From: Bryobacterales bacterium
GTDB lineage: Bacteria; Acidobacteriota; Terriglobia; Bryobacterales; UBA6623
Assembly: GCA_022823865.1 (NCBI GenBank)
Contig: JAJEHF010000049.1
Location: 1-45,608 of the forward strand
DNA length: 45,608 nt
Reading direction: 5' to 3'
Shown piece after piece: positions 25,247-33,349 of this stretch. Under the pieces are notes generated by a model. The model was not told the DNA's origin and searched no databases. It worked only from the letters and a program-made list of their open reading frames with translations. Position 1 is the first letter of the stretch. Every line of letters starts with the position of its first letter. The position numbers and the translations under genes were made by a program.

Positions 25247-26686
25247 TCATGCGTGGGTGTCGAGAGCGTATTCCTTGCGCTTGGCTCGAAGAGCTAGGTA
25301 TTCGCGGGCTTCTTTCGCCAGCCGGCGGCGCTCCTTGGTGTCGAACATCGCCTTCCTGACGATGCGCCACGCCGCCCGAGGGCGGAAGTAGTACTCGTCA
25401 TAGAAGCGCTCGACCCACTGCAGGATCTCTTTCTGGTCCAGATCTGGATAGCGGATGTTGGGCAGTTGGTGGCCCGCTGCGTCAGTCATGGACCCGTCGG
25501 TCAGCCAGCCGTTGGCCATGGCTTCGTCGAAGAACGAAGTGCCAGGATAGGGGTGTGCCACAGAGACCTGAATCGTCTCTGTGTCGAGCCTCTTGGCAAA
25601 CTCCAGCGAGCGTTGGATTGTCTCCCGCGTCTCGCCCGGCAAGCCGACGATAAAATCGCCGTGGATCGTCAGTCCGACCCGGTGGGCATCCCGGGTGAAC
25701 TTGAGGGCCCGCTCGACAGTGGCTCCCTTCTTGATGTTCTTCAGGATCTGCGGATCGCCGGACTCGTAGCCGACAATCAGCAGTCGGCAACCTGCGTCCT
25801 TCATTGCCTTGAGCGTCTCGTAATCGACATTGACCCGGGAAGTGCAGGACCAAGTGAAATCCAGCGGCTTGAGCTTCGCGCAGAGCTCCAGCACGCGGTC
25901 CTTGCGAATGTTGAAGGTGTCGTCGTCGAAGAAAATCTCGTTGATATCCGGGAAGTTATCGAGTGTCCAGCGCACCTCGGCAGCCACGTTGTCCGCCGAG
26001 CGCGTGCGCCAGCGATGGCCCGAGATGGTCTGCGGCCACAGGCAGAACGTGCACAAGGCGGGACAGCCGCGCTCGGTATAGAACGACACGTACGGATGCT
26101 TGAGAAAGGGGACGTTATAGCGCTCGACATCCAAGCAGCGCTTGTAGACCGGAGTCACCCAGGGCAGCGCGTCCAGGTCCTCGATCAGCGGCACGTCCGG
26201 ATTGTGCACCACCTCGCCTGTATGACTTCGATAGCTGACCCCTCCTAGCTCGCGAAAGGGCTTGCCATTCGCGAAATCAACGACCTGGAAGTCAAACTCC
26301 TTGCGAATCACGAAGTCTATAGCCCCGCACGCCCGCAGGCTGTCAGCGGGGCGAGAGCCGACGTGCGGTCCGACAAAACAGATCTCGAGCTCAGAGTTCA
26401 GGGCCTTCATCGACTCCGCAAGCGCGCAGTCATTGGCGAACCCGGGAGTCGAGGTGAACAGGACCATGAACTCGTAGGAGTTCGCCAGGGCCGTCACGTC
26501 GGCAGGCTTGACCTTGTGCGGAGGCGCGTCGACAACGGTGCTGTCCTCCAACATCCCGGCCGGGTAGCACAGCCAGACCGGATACCAGTACGATTCAATC
26601 TCGCGCGTCGCCGGCCAGCGGGAACTGGCGCCGCCATCGAAGTTCTCGTAGGACGGAGGGTTGAGAAAGAGCGTCCGTTTCGGCAT
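25247..26686 (-). CDS. hpnJ: Hopanoid biosynthesis radical SAM protein HpnJ
   Basis: 479 residues from ATG 26686 (MPKRTLFLNPPSYENFDGGA). The N-terminal third is a B12-binding-like Rossmann domain (VLFTSTPGFANDCALAESM, ICFVGPHVGSRPADSL). The radical SAM barrel follows, with the cluster motif GCPALCTFC (Cys208, Cys212, Cys215), then LWPQTISGHRWRTRS, EIFFDDDTFNI, LLIVGYESGDPQIL and IVGLPGETRETIQ. This whole order matches HpnJ, known to build the cyclitol ether head group of bacteriohopanetetrol from the glucosamine form. No other hpn, shc or ispH gene is present here, unlike the usual hopanoid cluster. Upstream AGGGA is a weak ribosome-binding site. Confidence 0.88.
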   Translation of the reverse strand: MPKRTLFLNPPSYENFDGGASSRWPATREIESYWYPVWLCYPAGMLEDSTVVDAPPHKVKPADVTALANSYEFMVLFTSTPGFANDCALAESMKALNSELEICFVGPHVGSRPADSLRACGAIDFVIRKEFDFQVVDFANGKPFRELGGVSYRSHTGEVVHNPDVPLIEDLDALPWVTPVYKRCLDVERYNVPFLKHPYVSFYTERGCPALCTFCLWPQTISGHRWRTRSADNVAAEVRWTLDNFPDINEIFFDDDTFNIRKDRVLELCAKLKPLDFTWSCTSRVNVDYETLKAMKDAGCRLLIVGYESGDPQILKNIKKGATVERALKFTRDAHRVGLTIHGDFIVGLPGETRETIQRSLEFAKRLDTETIQVSVAHPYPGTSFFDEAMANGWLTDGSMTDAAGHQLPNIRYPDLDQKEILQWVERFYDEYYFRPRAAWRIVRKAMFDTKERRRLAKEAREYLALRAKRKEYALDTHA

Positions 26687-26776
26687 TGTTGCGATGAATC
26701 CCTGCGCTCGCGGCGGTCGCTCCGGCCGACTGCTGACCACCCACTTTAGCGTGGAACGGGAAACTTGACCCGGCGA

Positions 26777-27721
26777 CTAGGCTTTCGGGTGCGCCGCGTC
26801 GTAGACCTTCATCAACTCGTTCATGGAGAGTTGGGTGTACTTTTGCGTGGTTGACAGGCTGGCGTGGCCCAATAGCTCCTGGATTGCGCGCAGGTCCGCT
26901 CCTTCGGAGAGCAAGTGGGTGGCGAAGGCGTGCCGCAATGAGTGCGGATGCAGGGACGGGTCGCCGCTCAGCAAGCGTGCGTATTTCTTGACGACCAGTC
27001 CGACGCTGCGAGTCGTCAGGCGACGGAGCTTCCCGCCCCAGCGGTGCAAGAACAAAGCCTTCTCCGTGCGTGCGGCCTTGAGCCCCTCCCGCACCTTCAA
27101 GTAGCGTTCCAGCGCTTCGTCGGCCCGCGCCCCGTACGGCACCTGGCGCTCCTTGCGGCCCTTGCCCCTGACTTCGATCCAGCGCTCGGCCCTGTCGATG
27201 TCATCCAGATTCAAGCCCACCAGTTCGCTGACGCGCAGCCCGGCACCGTAGAGCAGTTCAAAGATCAGGCGGTCCCGGACGACCTTGTCCGGAAAGCGGT
27301 CGCGCTCGCTGTCGAACTGCACGGAGTTGACCATTTGATTGGTGTCCTCAGCGCTCATGACCGGCGGCAGCTTCTGGGAAATCTTGGGAGCAGCGAGGCT
27401 GCGGGCCGGATTGTTGGGAAACCCCTCCTCAAGGACCAGATAGTCAAAGAAGCCCCTCAGCGCCGCCAAGCGGCGCGCCAGCGTCGCTGGCGACAGCCCT
27501 TTCGACCGGCCCTCGGCCATGAACTCGCGAATCATCAGCCGCGTGACCCGCCCCACCGGCGGGGCCGGCTCCTGGCCCGAGCTGAAATGGCTGACGAACA
27601 GGCCCAAGTCCCTGCCGTAGCCTGCAATCGTGTTCTTCGATGCGTTGCGCGCCCGCAGGGACGCCAGGAATCTCGTCGCCGCGGCCGAGATGCTGTTGTC
27701 AGGCTGCTGCTTGCTGGACAT
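26777..27721 (-). CDS. xerC: Site-specific tyrosine recombinase XerC
   Basis: 314 residues from ATG 27721. The N-terminal SAM-like core-binding domain is visible (FLASLRARNASKNTIAGYGR, LSPATLARRLAALRGFFDYL). The catalytic domain has Arg163 (GAGLRVSELVG), Lys in RGKGRKERQVPYG, His260-x2-Arg263 (HSLRHAFATHLLSEGA), His286 (LLGHASLSTTQ) and Tyr295 nucleophile (KYTQL): the complete R-K-H-R-H-Y set. XerC with XerD resolves chromosome dimers at dif; a plain integrase is less likely given length and the adjacent trmFO gene. The start overlaps the end of trmFO by 23 bases. Confidence 0.9.
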   Translation of the reverse strand: MSSKQQPDNSISAAATRFLASLRARNASKNTIAGYGRDLGLFVSHFSSGQEPAPPVGRVTRLMIREFMAEGRSKGLSPATLARRLAALRGFFDYLVLEEGFPNNPARSLAAPKISQKLPPVMSAEDTNQMVNSVQFDSERDRFPDKVVRDRLIFELLYGAGLRVSELVGLNLDDIDRAERWIEVRGKGRKERQVPYGARADEALERYLKVREGLKAARTEKALFLHRWGGKLRRLTTRSVGLVVKKYARLLSGDPSLHPHSLRHAFATHLLSEGADLRAIQELLGHASLSTTQKYTQLSMNELMKVYDAAHPKA

Positions 27722-29048
27722 GTAGAAACTCGTCGAGCGCGGCTAGCCCCAGCGCGCACTGCTGCCGGCGCCGCTCCCGCTTCTGTCGTCGAAACTTCCG
27801 CTTCAGCTCAGCTGACGGCGGCGGCAACAGGTCGAACGTGATGTTTGCCGGCTGGTAGTTGTCCGGGTCAGCCCCGGAAATGTAGCGGCAGAGCGATCCA
27901 TGGGCCGTGGCGGGCGGCCATTCCAGGACGGATTGGCCGAGGGACAAGCGGACAGCGTTCCAACCGGCCATCAGGCCCGTCGCTATGGACTCCACATATC
28001 CCTCGACGCCAGAGATCTGCCCCGCGAACAGGATGTTGGCGTGCTCCTCCCACTGCAGCGTCGGAAGCAGCAGGGCCGGAGCGTTGATATACGTGTTTCG
28101 ATGGATTTGCCCGAAGCGCAAGAACTCGGCGCGTTCCAAGCCGGGAATCATGCGCAACAAGCGCTTCTGCTCGCCGTACTTGAGGTGGTTCTGGAAGCCG
28201 ACGATATTGTACGAGCCGGCCCGGGCGTCCTCTTGGCGAAGCTGCACGACGGCGTAGGCACCCTGCCCTGTTCTCGGGTCGCGCAAGCCAACCGGCTTCA
28301 TTGGTCCGAAGCGCAGCGTGTCCGTCCCCCGTCTCGCAATCTCTTCAAGCGGCAGGCAGCCCTCGAAGTAGTTGGGATTGTCGAAATCGCTGGATTGGTG
28401 CTGCTCGCAGGCCAGCAGGGCAGCCAGGAAGCTCTCGTACTGCTCCTTGGTGAACGGGCAGTTCACGTAGTCAGCGCTGCCATCGATGGAGTGCCCGTAG
28501 CGCGAACCGAGATAAGCGACGGACATGTCGATCGTCTCCGCGTCGACGATCGGGCTGATCGCGTCGTAGAAGTACAGCCGGTCGTTCCCCGTGCGCTCGG
28601 TGATCGCCTCGGCCAAAGCGTCGCTCGTCAGGGGCCCGGTAGCAATGATCCAGATCTCGTCGCTGTCGATCGCGAGATCGGTAACCTCCCCGCGCTCGAT
28701 CTCGATCAGCGGCTCGGATTCGACCGCGGCGGTGACACCTCGGGCGAACAAGCTGCGATCGACCGTCAGAGCAGTCCCGCCCGGAATCCGCACCTCGGCC
28801 GCGACTCGCATCGACATCGCACCCATCCGGCGCAGCTCCTCCTTCAGAAGCCACGGAGCGCTGCCCTCCGTCTCGGTCTTGAGGGAGTTGCTGCAGACCA
28901 ACTCGCCAAGGGCGTCGGTCTTGTGAGCCGGGGTCCGCTTGCCCGGGCGCATCTCGTGCAGCACGCACGGCACGCCATGGCGGGCGATCTGGACGGCAGC
29001 CTCCGAGCCCGCCAGCCCTGCTCCGACTACATGGATTGGGCGCGGCAT
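27699..29048 (-). CDS. trmFO: Methylenetetrahydrofolate-tRNA-(uracil-5-)-methyltransferase TrmFO
   Basis: 449 residues from ATG 29048 (MPRPIHVVGAGLAGSEAAVQ), twelve codons inside the open frame. The FAD dinucleotide-binding motif is GAGLAG at residues 9-14, followed by GVPCVLHEMRPGKRTPAH and the conserved LVCSNSLKTE. Later motifs include YFEGCLPLEEIARRG, LRFGPMKPVGL and FAGQISGVEGYVESIATGLM, all typical of TrmFO/Gid. It methylates uridine 54 of tRNA using methylenetetrahydrofolate and FADH2. It is the upstream partner of xerC, as in many Gram-positive and acidobacterial genomes. Confidence 0.95.
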   Translation of the reverse strand: MPRPIHVVGAGLAGSEAAVQIARHGVPCVLHEMRPGKRTPAHKTDALGELVCSNSLKTETEGSAPWLLKEELRRMGAMSMRVAAEVRIPGGTALTVDRSLFARGVTAAVESEPLIEIERGEVTDLAIDSDEIWIIATGPLTSDALAEAITERTGNDRLYFYDAISPIVDAETIDMSVAYLGSRYGHSIDGSADYVNCPFTKEQYESFLAALLACEQHQSSDFDNPNYFEGCLPLEEIARRGTDTLRFGPMKPVGLRDPRTGQGAYAVVQLRQEDARAGSYNIVGFQNHLKYGEQKRLLRMIPGLERAEFLRFGQIHRNTYINAPALLLPTLQWEEHANILFAGQISGVEGYVESIATGLMAGWNAVRLSLGQSVLEWPPATAHGSLCRYISGADPDNYQPANITFDLLPPPSAELKRKFRRQKRERRRQQCALGLAALDEFLHVQQAAA

Positions 29049-29268
29049 CGCGGCACCGGAGTCGCTAGCCAGCAGCGAACCCACGGCCAGCTACGGCCAC
29101 TCGCCGACACATGGCGCGGTTCACGACCGGCTCGCTATCGAAAACATTTTAGCCTAGGTTGGTTCCAGAATTCACGGCGCTTGGCGCGCCGCGGTGCGGA
29201 CGAGGGGATGGGGGGACTGCACGGCTACGACGCGAACGCGATTCGCCCGCGGTGTGCGAAGGGTCGAG

Positions 29269-29490
29269 CTAGCTGTCCTTTGCCGCGCCCGCTTGGCTGG
29301 TCCCTTGGCCCTCTTCCTCGCCGGCCTTGAGCGAGGTCTTGAACTCGCGGATGCCCTGCCCCAGCCCTTTCGCAAGCTCAGGGATCTTCTTGCCGCCGAA
29401 GATGATCAGAGCGATCATCAGGATGATGAGCAGCTCTTGCATGCCAAGCGGCCCCACGAAGAGAGCCATGGTTGGTTCAAGGTGTGCCAT
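29269..29490 (-). CDS. tatA: Sec-independent protein translocase TatA/TatE
   Basis: 73 residues from ATG 29490; ATG 29469 is a second possible start. One N-terminal membrane helix (MQELLIILMIALIIFGG) is followed by the hinge and amphipathic helix KKIPELAKGLGQGIREFKTS, the standard FG-x-x-x-x-PE-L signature of TatA, then a short charged tail. TatA polymerises to make the twin-arginine translocation pore. Several proteins in this window carry twin-arginine signals. No tatC or tatB lies next to it. Confidence 0.93.
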   Translation of the reverse strand: MAHLEPTMALFVGPLGMQELLIILMIALIIFGGKKIPELAKGLGQGIREFKTSLKAGEEEGQGTSQAGAAKDS

Positions 29491-29580
29491 ATCGTTGTGC
29501 CCCCAGTTTAGCAGACCATCCGGCGCGCCGAGACGTTCCGACTCCCATCCTGCCGGCGCAGTCGAGGCCGTATCCCGACT

Positions 29581-30372
29581 TTATTGCACTCTTGGTCCGT
29601 TGCGCTTGTCCCGGTCTCGCATGTAGACCTCGAACTTCTTGCGCGCCTGCCTGAGCTGCCACTCGCGGTAGCGCGCCTGCGGATTCCACGATGGCAGCGA
29701 CAGCTCTGGCAGCCCGGCCCGGCGCCGAACGAAGTAGTATCCCAGCGCCATGCCCGCCAAGTGGACAGTGAAGGCCGTGCCGGTCGGATTTCCGCCGTGC
29801 GAGAAATCCTGAACCGCACCCAGAAGATTGATCGCGGCGTAAGCCACCGCCACCACCCAGGCCGGCACAGGCAAGATGAATGAGATCAGGATGGGCGTGT
29901 TGGGATACCTAACCGCGAATGCAGTGACTACAGCCAGTACTGCACCTGATGCCCCGACCGTCGCCACGCCGCCCGAGCCCGTCACGAGACGGATGATCAC
30001 GTCTACGAGGGCAGCTCCTGCGCCACAGGCGAAATAGAAGTGCAGAAATCGACGACCACCCCAGTCACGCGCGAGGGTCCCGCCGAACATCCACAGGGCG
30101 AACAAGTTGAGGCCCACATGCCAGAGCCCGCCGGGATCGTGCAGGAACATGTAGCTGGCGGGCTGCCAAAGGGCGCCGCGCACGAACATGTCCGGCGTCA
30201 GGCTCAGCCACCGAAACAGACCGATGATCGGGCGGATCCCAATCGCGAAGGCAACTGCGAACACGAACCACGCCCCAAAGTTCGCCCACAGCAACTGCTT
30301 GATGGCGCGCGGTGTCGGGGGCATCATGCCGAAGCCTGACGACATCCCAGATTGGCGGTACGTGTAGCGCAT
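29581..30372 (-). CDS. Rhomboid family intramembrane serine protease
   Basis: 263 residues from ATG 30372 (MRYTYRQSGMSSGFGMMPPT) with AAGGGAG upstream. Six hydrophobic helices follow, with the loop-1 region LWQPASYMFLHDPGGLWHVG and helix 2 LNLFALWMFGG. The catalytic Ser142 sits in VGASGAVLAV (helix 4) and His204 in FTVHLAGMALGYYF (helix 6), together giving the Ser-His dyad. The C-terminal 45 residues are basic and cytoplasmic (YREWQLRQARKKFEVYMRDR). Rhomboids cleave membrane-spanning substrates; TatA is a substrate in Providencia, and tatA is the nearest neighbour, though that link is only suggestive here. Confidence 0.92.
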   Translation of the reverse strand: MRYTYRQSGMSSGFGMMPPTPRAIKQLLWANFGAWFVFAVAFAIGIRPIIGLFRWLSLTPDMFVRGALWQPASYMFLHDPGGLWHVGLNLFALWMFGGTLARDWGGRRFLHFYFACGAGAALVDVIIRLVTGSGGVATVGASGAVLAVVTAFAVRYPNTPILISFILPVPAWVVAVAYAAINLLGAVQDFSHGGNPTGTAFTVHLAGMALGYYFVRRRAGLPELSLPSWNPQARYREWQLRQARKKFEVYMRDRDKRNGPRVQ

Positions 30373-30612
30373 GTCCGCTCCCTTGAGTCTATGCCAGAAC
30401 ACCCTGGAGCTGGGTTTCGCGATCCGACCTGCAGTGGCGCGGCAACCGCGAGAGGCCGGCGTCGCCGCAAGAGAACGTGCCGGCCCGAACGGAGGGGCGT
30501 GCGGCGCTTGGCGCGCCAGCTACGCAGGGTGGGTCTGGGCAGATCGATTCGCAGCAAGCCGCCGGGCAAGACAAGCGGGTGCACGAGCGGTCGGGTCCGC
30601 GCGGCCGTAGAG

Positions 30613-32097
30613 CTACGCAGCAAGCTCGGCGGCCTGGCGCACGAAGCCGCGGTAGCGGTCCCTGAACCGGTTGATGAACTCATAAAGCACTGCATCGGCG
30701 GCGGTCGGCGAGACAGAGTCCGAGAGCCGGACCGGGGGGAAGATCTTTGCCGCCAAGCGAGTCCTGGCGATCTGCTTGTCGAAATTGGCCACCGCGATGG
30801 GAACCATCAGAGGTTCGGGCTCCGTGGCGCGCACTACCCTGAAGGCACCCGCCCGGAAGGGCATCGGCGACGACTCGGTCTTGGTCGAACCGCCTTCCGG
30901 GCAGATCACAAGATTCTGCCCGTCGGCGAGGACTGCCCGGGAATCCTTCAGGAACCGCTCGCGCACCTGCTGCAATTCGTCACGTGTCTGCTCGCCTCTC
31001 GCAGACACTGAGCCGGAAGTCACCGTGATGTAGCCCAACCGGTCGAAGTACCTTCTGTGCCCTTCCTCGTCAGGCTCGGACTGTCGCACCACCCGCACTG
31101 GAGCCGCGCCGTAGCGCTCGTACAAGATCATGGCGCTGACGAAGTGGGTGTCCAGCGTGAGTTGGAACGCATTGGGCAATGTGTTCTCCGGGTGATTCGA
31201 CAGGTGGTTCATCACCACCACGAAGCCCGTCTCCGCAGGCAGGTTCTCCCAGCCCTCGACTCGATAGTCGGTGAAGTTGTAGAGCTTTCGGAACTCATCG
31301 CAGCAGGTTCGCCGGACCTCTTCGGCAGCGTTGGTGTCCGGCGCTTGCGCAACCGTGTCGTAGATTCTCTGCAACTGCCGAAAGACCTGTGCCTCGCGCT
31401 CTGCGCCGGCAGCCAGCCGCCGGCACTCGAGAGCCAGCTCCCGCTCCGCGCCGTCGTCCGCTCGCACCAGGCCGTCCAACATCTCGAAGGCGTCTGCTGC
31501 CGTGAGCCGACTCTCCAAGTAGATTGGGATCTTGTAAAGCGGCGAGTTCACGCCAAGCATTCCGCCCCGCTGTGCCAGCAACAGGCGAACTTGGTCGGCT
31601 TCCGGCGAGTGCTTCCGCGAGGCTAGCTGCGCCCGACTGCTGCCGAGCCGGTCCCCCAAAGCCCACAGGATACGGCGGATAAAGACAATTCCGAAGCGAG
31701 GCCGCTGCTGACACTGGGCTTCGACAAGCTCGCGGTCGAACGCTACTACTCGCGTTACCTCTAGGGCGGTGGCGGTCGCGCGGCAGCGGTAGGGCTCGAC
31801 CATAGCCGACCAACCGATAAGCGCCCCCGGCTCGTTGATCCGGTGAATCGTAATGCTCTCATGAGACGCGTCAAGGCGAGGATCCATCTCGTCCGGGCTA
31901 TGCGGCGCGAGCAGCGAGAGTTCGACGGTCCCGGAAACCAAGATATAGAGGCGTTCCGAGGGCTCTCCCTCCTCCACGATGCGATCGCCCTTGCGGAAAC
32001 TCATCCGCTTCGCTTCGGTGGCGAGCGCCACTAGGTCCTCGTCCTCGAACACGTCGAAGAACGCCGAGTCCCGCAGCAAGTCCAGCGGTGCTTGCAT
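30613..32097 (-). CDS. Cyclic-nucleotide-binding domain fused to PlsC-like acyltransferase
   Basis: 494 residues. The first 150 form a cNMP-binding domain: SFRKGDRIVEEGEPSERLYI, VSGTVELSLL, and GALIGWSAMVEPYRCRATATA in place of the phosphate-binding cassette, followed by VVAFDRELVEA. A helical linker covers about 150-270. The C-terminal part is a glycerol-phosphate acyltransferase-like domain: FVVVMNHLSNHPENTLP with His298, and VICPEGGSTKTESSPMPF with Pro400-Glu-Gly (motif III). The normal HxxxxD motif has Pro303 where Asp is expected. A nucleotide-controlled lipid acyltransferase is the simplest reading. The start at 32097 lies about 170 bases from a divergent esterase gene. Confidence 0.82.
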   Translation of the reverse strand: MQAPLDLLRDSAFFDVFEDEDLVALATEAKRMSFRKGDRIVEEGEPSERLYILVSGTVELSLLAPHSPDEMDPRLDASHESITIHRINEPGALIGWSAMVEPYRCRATATALEVTRVVAFDRELVEAQCQQRPRFGIVFIRRILWALGDRLGSSRAQLASRKHSPEADQVRLLLAQRGGMLGVNSPLYKIPIYLESRLTAADAFEMLDGLVRADDGAERELALECRRLAAGAEREAQVFRQLQRIYDTVAQAPDTNAAEEVRRTCCDEFRKLYNFTDYRVEGWENLPAETGFVVVMNHLSNHPENTLPNAFQLTLDTHFVSAMILYERYGAAPVRVVRQSEPDEEGHRRYFDRLGYITVTSGSVSARGEQTRDELQQVRERFLKDSRAVLADGQNLVICPEGGSTKTESSPMPFRAGAFRVVRATEPEPLMVPIAVANFDKQIARTRLAAKIFPPVRLSDSVSPTAADAVLYEFINRFRDRYRGFVRQAAELAA

Positions 32098-32268
32098 GAG
32101 CGCCCTTGCGTCCTTGCCCTAGCGATGGGCGCGCGGCTTGGCAAGGCCGCCGTTGACGCAACCGAATGCTAGCATTGCAAGGGAATTTGGCCTCTCGTTA
32201 TGGGGCCGATCAAATGAATCTTTGACGATCGTGGCCCGCCAACTGGATTCCCGGGCTAGTCCGTTCGC
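32098..32268. promoter_or_regulatory. divergent promoter region between the acyltransferase fusion and AXE1-like esterase
   Basis: 170 bases separate two genes on opposite strands, so promoters for both must lie here or in the gene starts. No convincing -35/-10 pair or operator could be selected by eye. Confidence 0.35.
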
Positions 32269-33249
32269 ATGGACACGCAACCACCAGCACGCCCGGCGCT
32301 GACCACCCCGCCCGGGTTCGGCGACTTCTGGAGCGAAGCCTTGGATGAGTTGCGGGCGACGCCCACGGACATCGAAGCCGAATCGTTCAGCTATCCGGTC
32401 TACCGCCAGCTGCAGGGTCACAAGCTGCGCTTCTCGTCGCTTGGACGGGTGAAGTTGCGGGGCTACTCGATCTCTTGGCGAGACGATTCCGCGCGCCCAA
32501 TGGTGATCCACGCCCACGGCTACGGCGGACGGGTCGCGGAGCAATGGCTGTGGGCGCTCAGCGGCTTCAACGTCGTGGGCTTCGATGTCAGGGGCTTCGG
32601 CGAGTCGCTGGCGGCCCTGCCGAACCGCTCCGATTGGGGCTGGATGCTGACCGGGATCGACGACTCCCGCCAGCACGTGTTGCGCGGAGCCGTCTGCGAC
32701 TACATCCGGGCCAGCCAGGTCGGCGCGGAGATGTTCGGCGACAGAACCAGGCGGACGATCTTCCACGGCTTCAGCTTCTCGGGCGCCTTGGCGCTGATGT
32801 CGCAGGCGGTCACGCGAGCGGCGAACGTCCTGGTCATAGGAGTGCCGACGTTCGGATGGCATGAAGGGCGCCTCAAGCTAGTGGTCCAAGGCAGTGCCGT
32901 CGAAGTCCGCCGCTATCTCGAGGCCAGGCCCGATGATCGGGATCGTGTCATGCACACTCTCAGCTACTTCGATTCGATGAACTTCGCACCGCTCATCGAG
33001 TGCCCTACGCTGGCCGGATACGGCCGCCGGGACATCGTGGTGCCTCCGGAGACAGTGCTGGCAATCATCTCCCACCTCAGGTGCCCGTGCGAGACGCTAT
33101 CGCTTCCCGTCAGCCATACCGACGAGCCCGAGGAGGCCGCTTGGAAACACTTCGACGGAGCCTGGATAGACATGGCGACGCACGGTGTGCCTGCAGGCTT
33201 TGGACGCGACGCACCGGTGTATCACATCGACGCTGACGGCCGGATGTAG
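32269..33249 (+). CDS. Acetylxylan-esterase-like alpha/beta hydrolase (AXE1 family)
   Basis: 326 residues from ATG 32269. The fold follows AXE1/cephalosporin-C deacetylase: GFGDFWSEALDELRATP at the N terminus, VIHAHGYGGR (oxyanion strand), VGFDVRGFGES, nucleophile elbow HGFSFSGALAL (Ser169), acid YGRRDIVVPPETV (Asp255) and LPVSHTDEPE (His283). The elbow reads Gly167-Phe-Ser169-Phe-Ser171-Gly rather than the usual GxSxGG. No signal peptide, so cytoplasmic. It likely removes acetyl groups from short xylo-oligosaccharides or similar esters. It converges on an APH-like kinase gene. Confidence 0.87.
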   Translation: MDTQPPARPALTTPPGFGDFWSEALDELRATPTDIEAESFSYPVYRQLQGHKLRFSSLGRVKLRGYSISWRDDSARPMVIHAHGYGGRVAEQWLWALSGFNVVGFDVRGFGESLAALPNRSDWGWMLTGIDDSRQHVLRGAVCDYIRASQVGAEMFGDRTRRTIFHGFSFSGALALMSQAVTRAANVLVIGVPTFGWHEGRLKLVVQGSAVEVRRYLEARPDDRDRVMHTLSYFDSMNFAPLIECPTLAGYGRRDIVVPPETVLAIISHLRCPCETLSLPVSHTDEPEEAAWKHFDGAWIDMATHGVPAGFGRDAPVYHIDADGRM

Positions 33250-33290
33250 GACGAGCGCAGACGTCCTGCACTGATTGACCGGCACCCGGA

Positions 33291-33314
33291 GAGCCCCCCC
33301 CCGGCGGCGGGCTC
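33291..33314. terminator. hairpin with nine-C run between convergent genes
   Basis: GAGCCC (33291-33296) pairs with GGGCTC (33309-33314) across a C-rich loop; the run of nine C covers 33294-33302. It sits between the stops of the esterase (33249) and the APH-like gene (33350), so it could serve both directions. No U-tract. Confidence 0.35.
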
Positions 33315-33349
33315 GCACCGGCGCAGCAGGGTCGCGGCGTCAGGGTCGG

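Noticed and set aside
24903..25391. Short frames within the repeat region containing repeated CGNL or similar words
   Set aside because: The recurring words are translations of the TTTCCACA repeat itself on either strand, not a protein motif.
26942..27841. A 299-codon plus-strand open frame across xerC
   Set aside because: Mirror of a confirmed recombinase gene; composition is that of a shadow frame.
27900..29330. A 476-codon plus-strand open frame across trmFO
   Set aside because: Fully antisense to a gene with complete TrmFO motifs; the translation has no recognisable domain.
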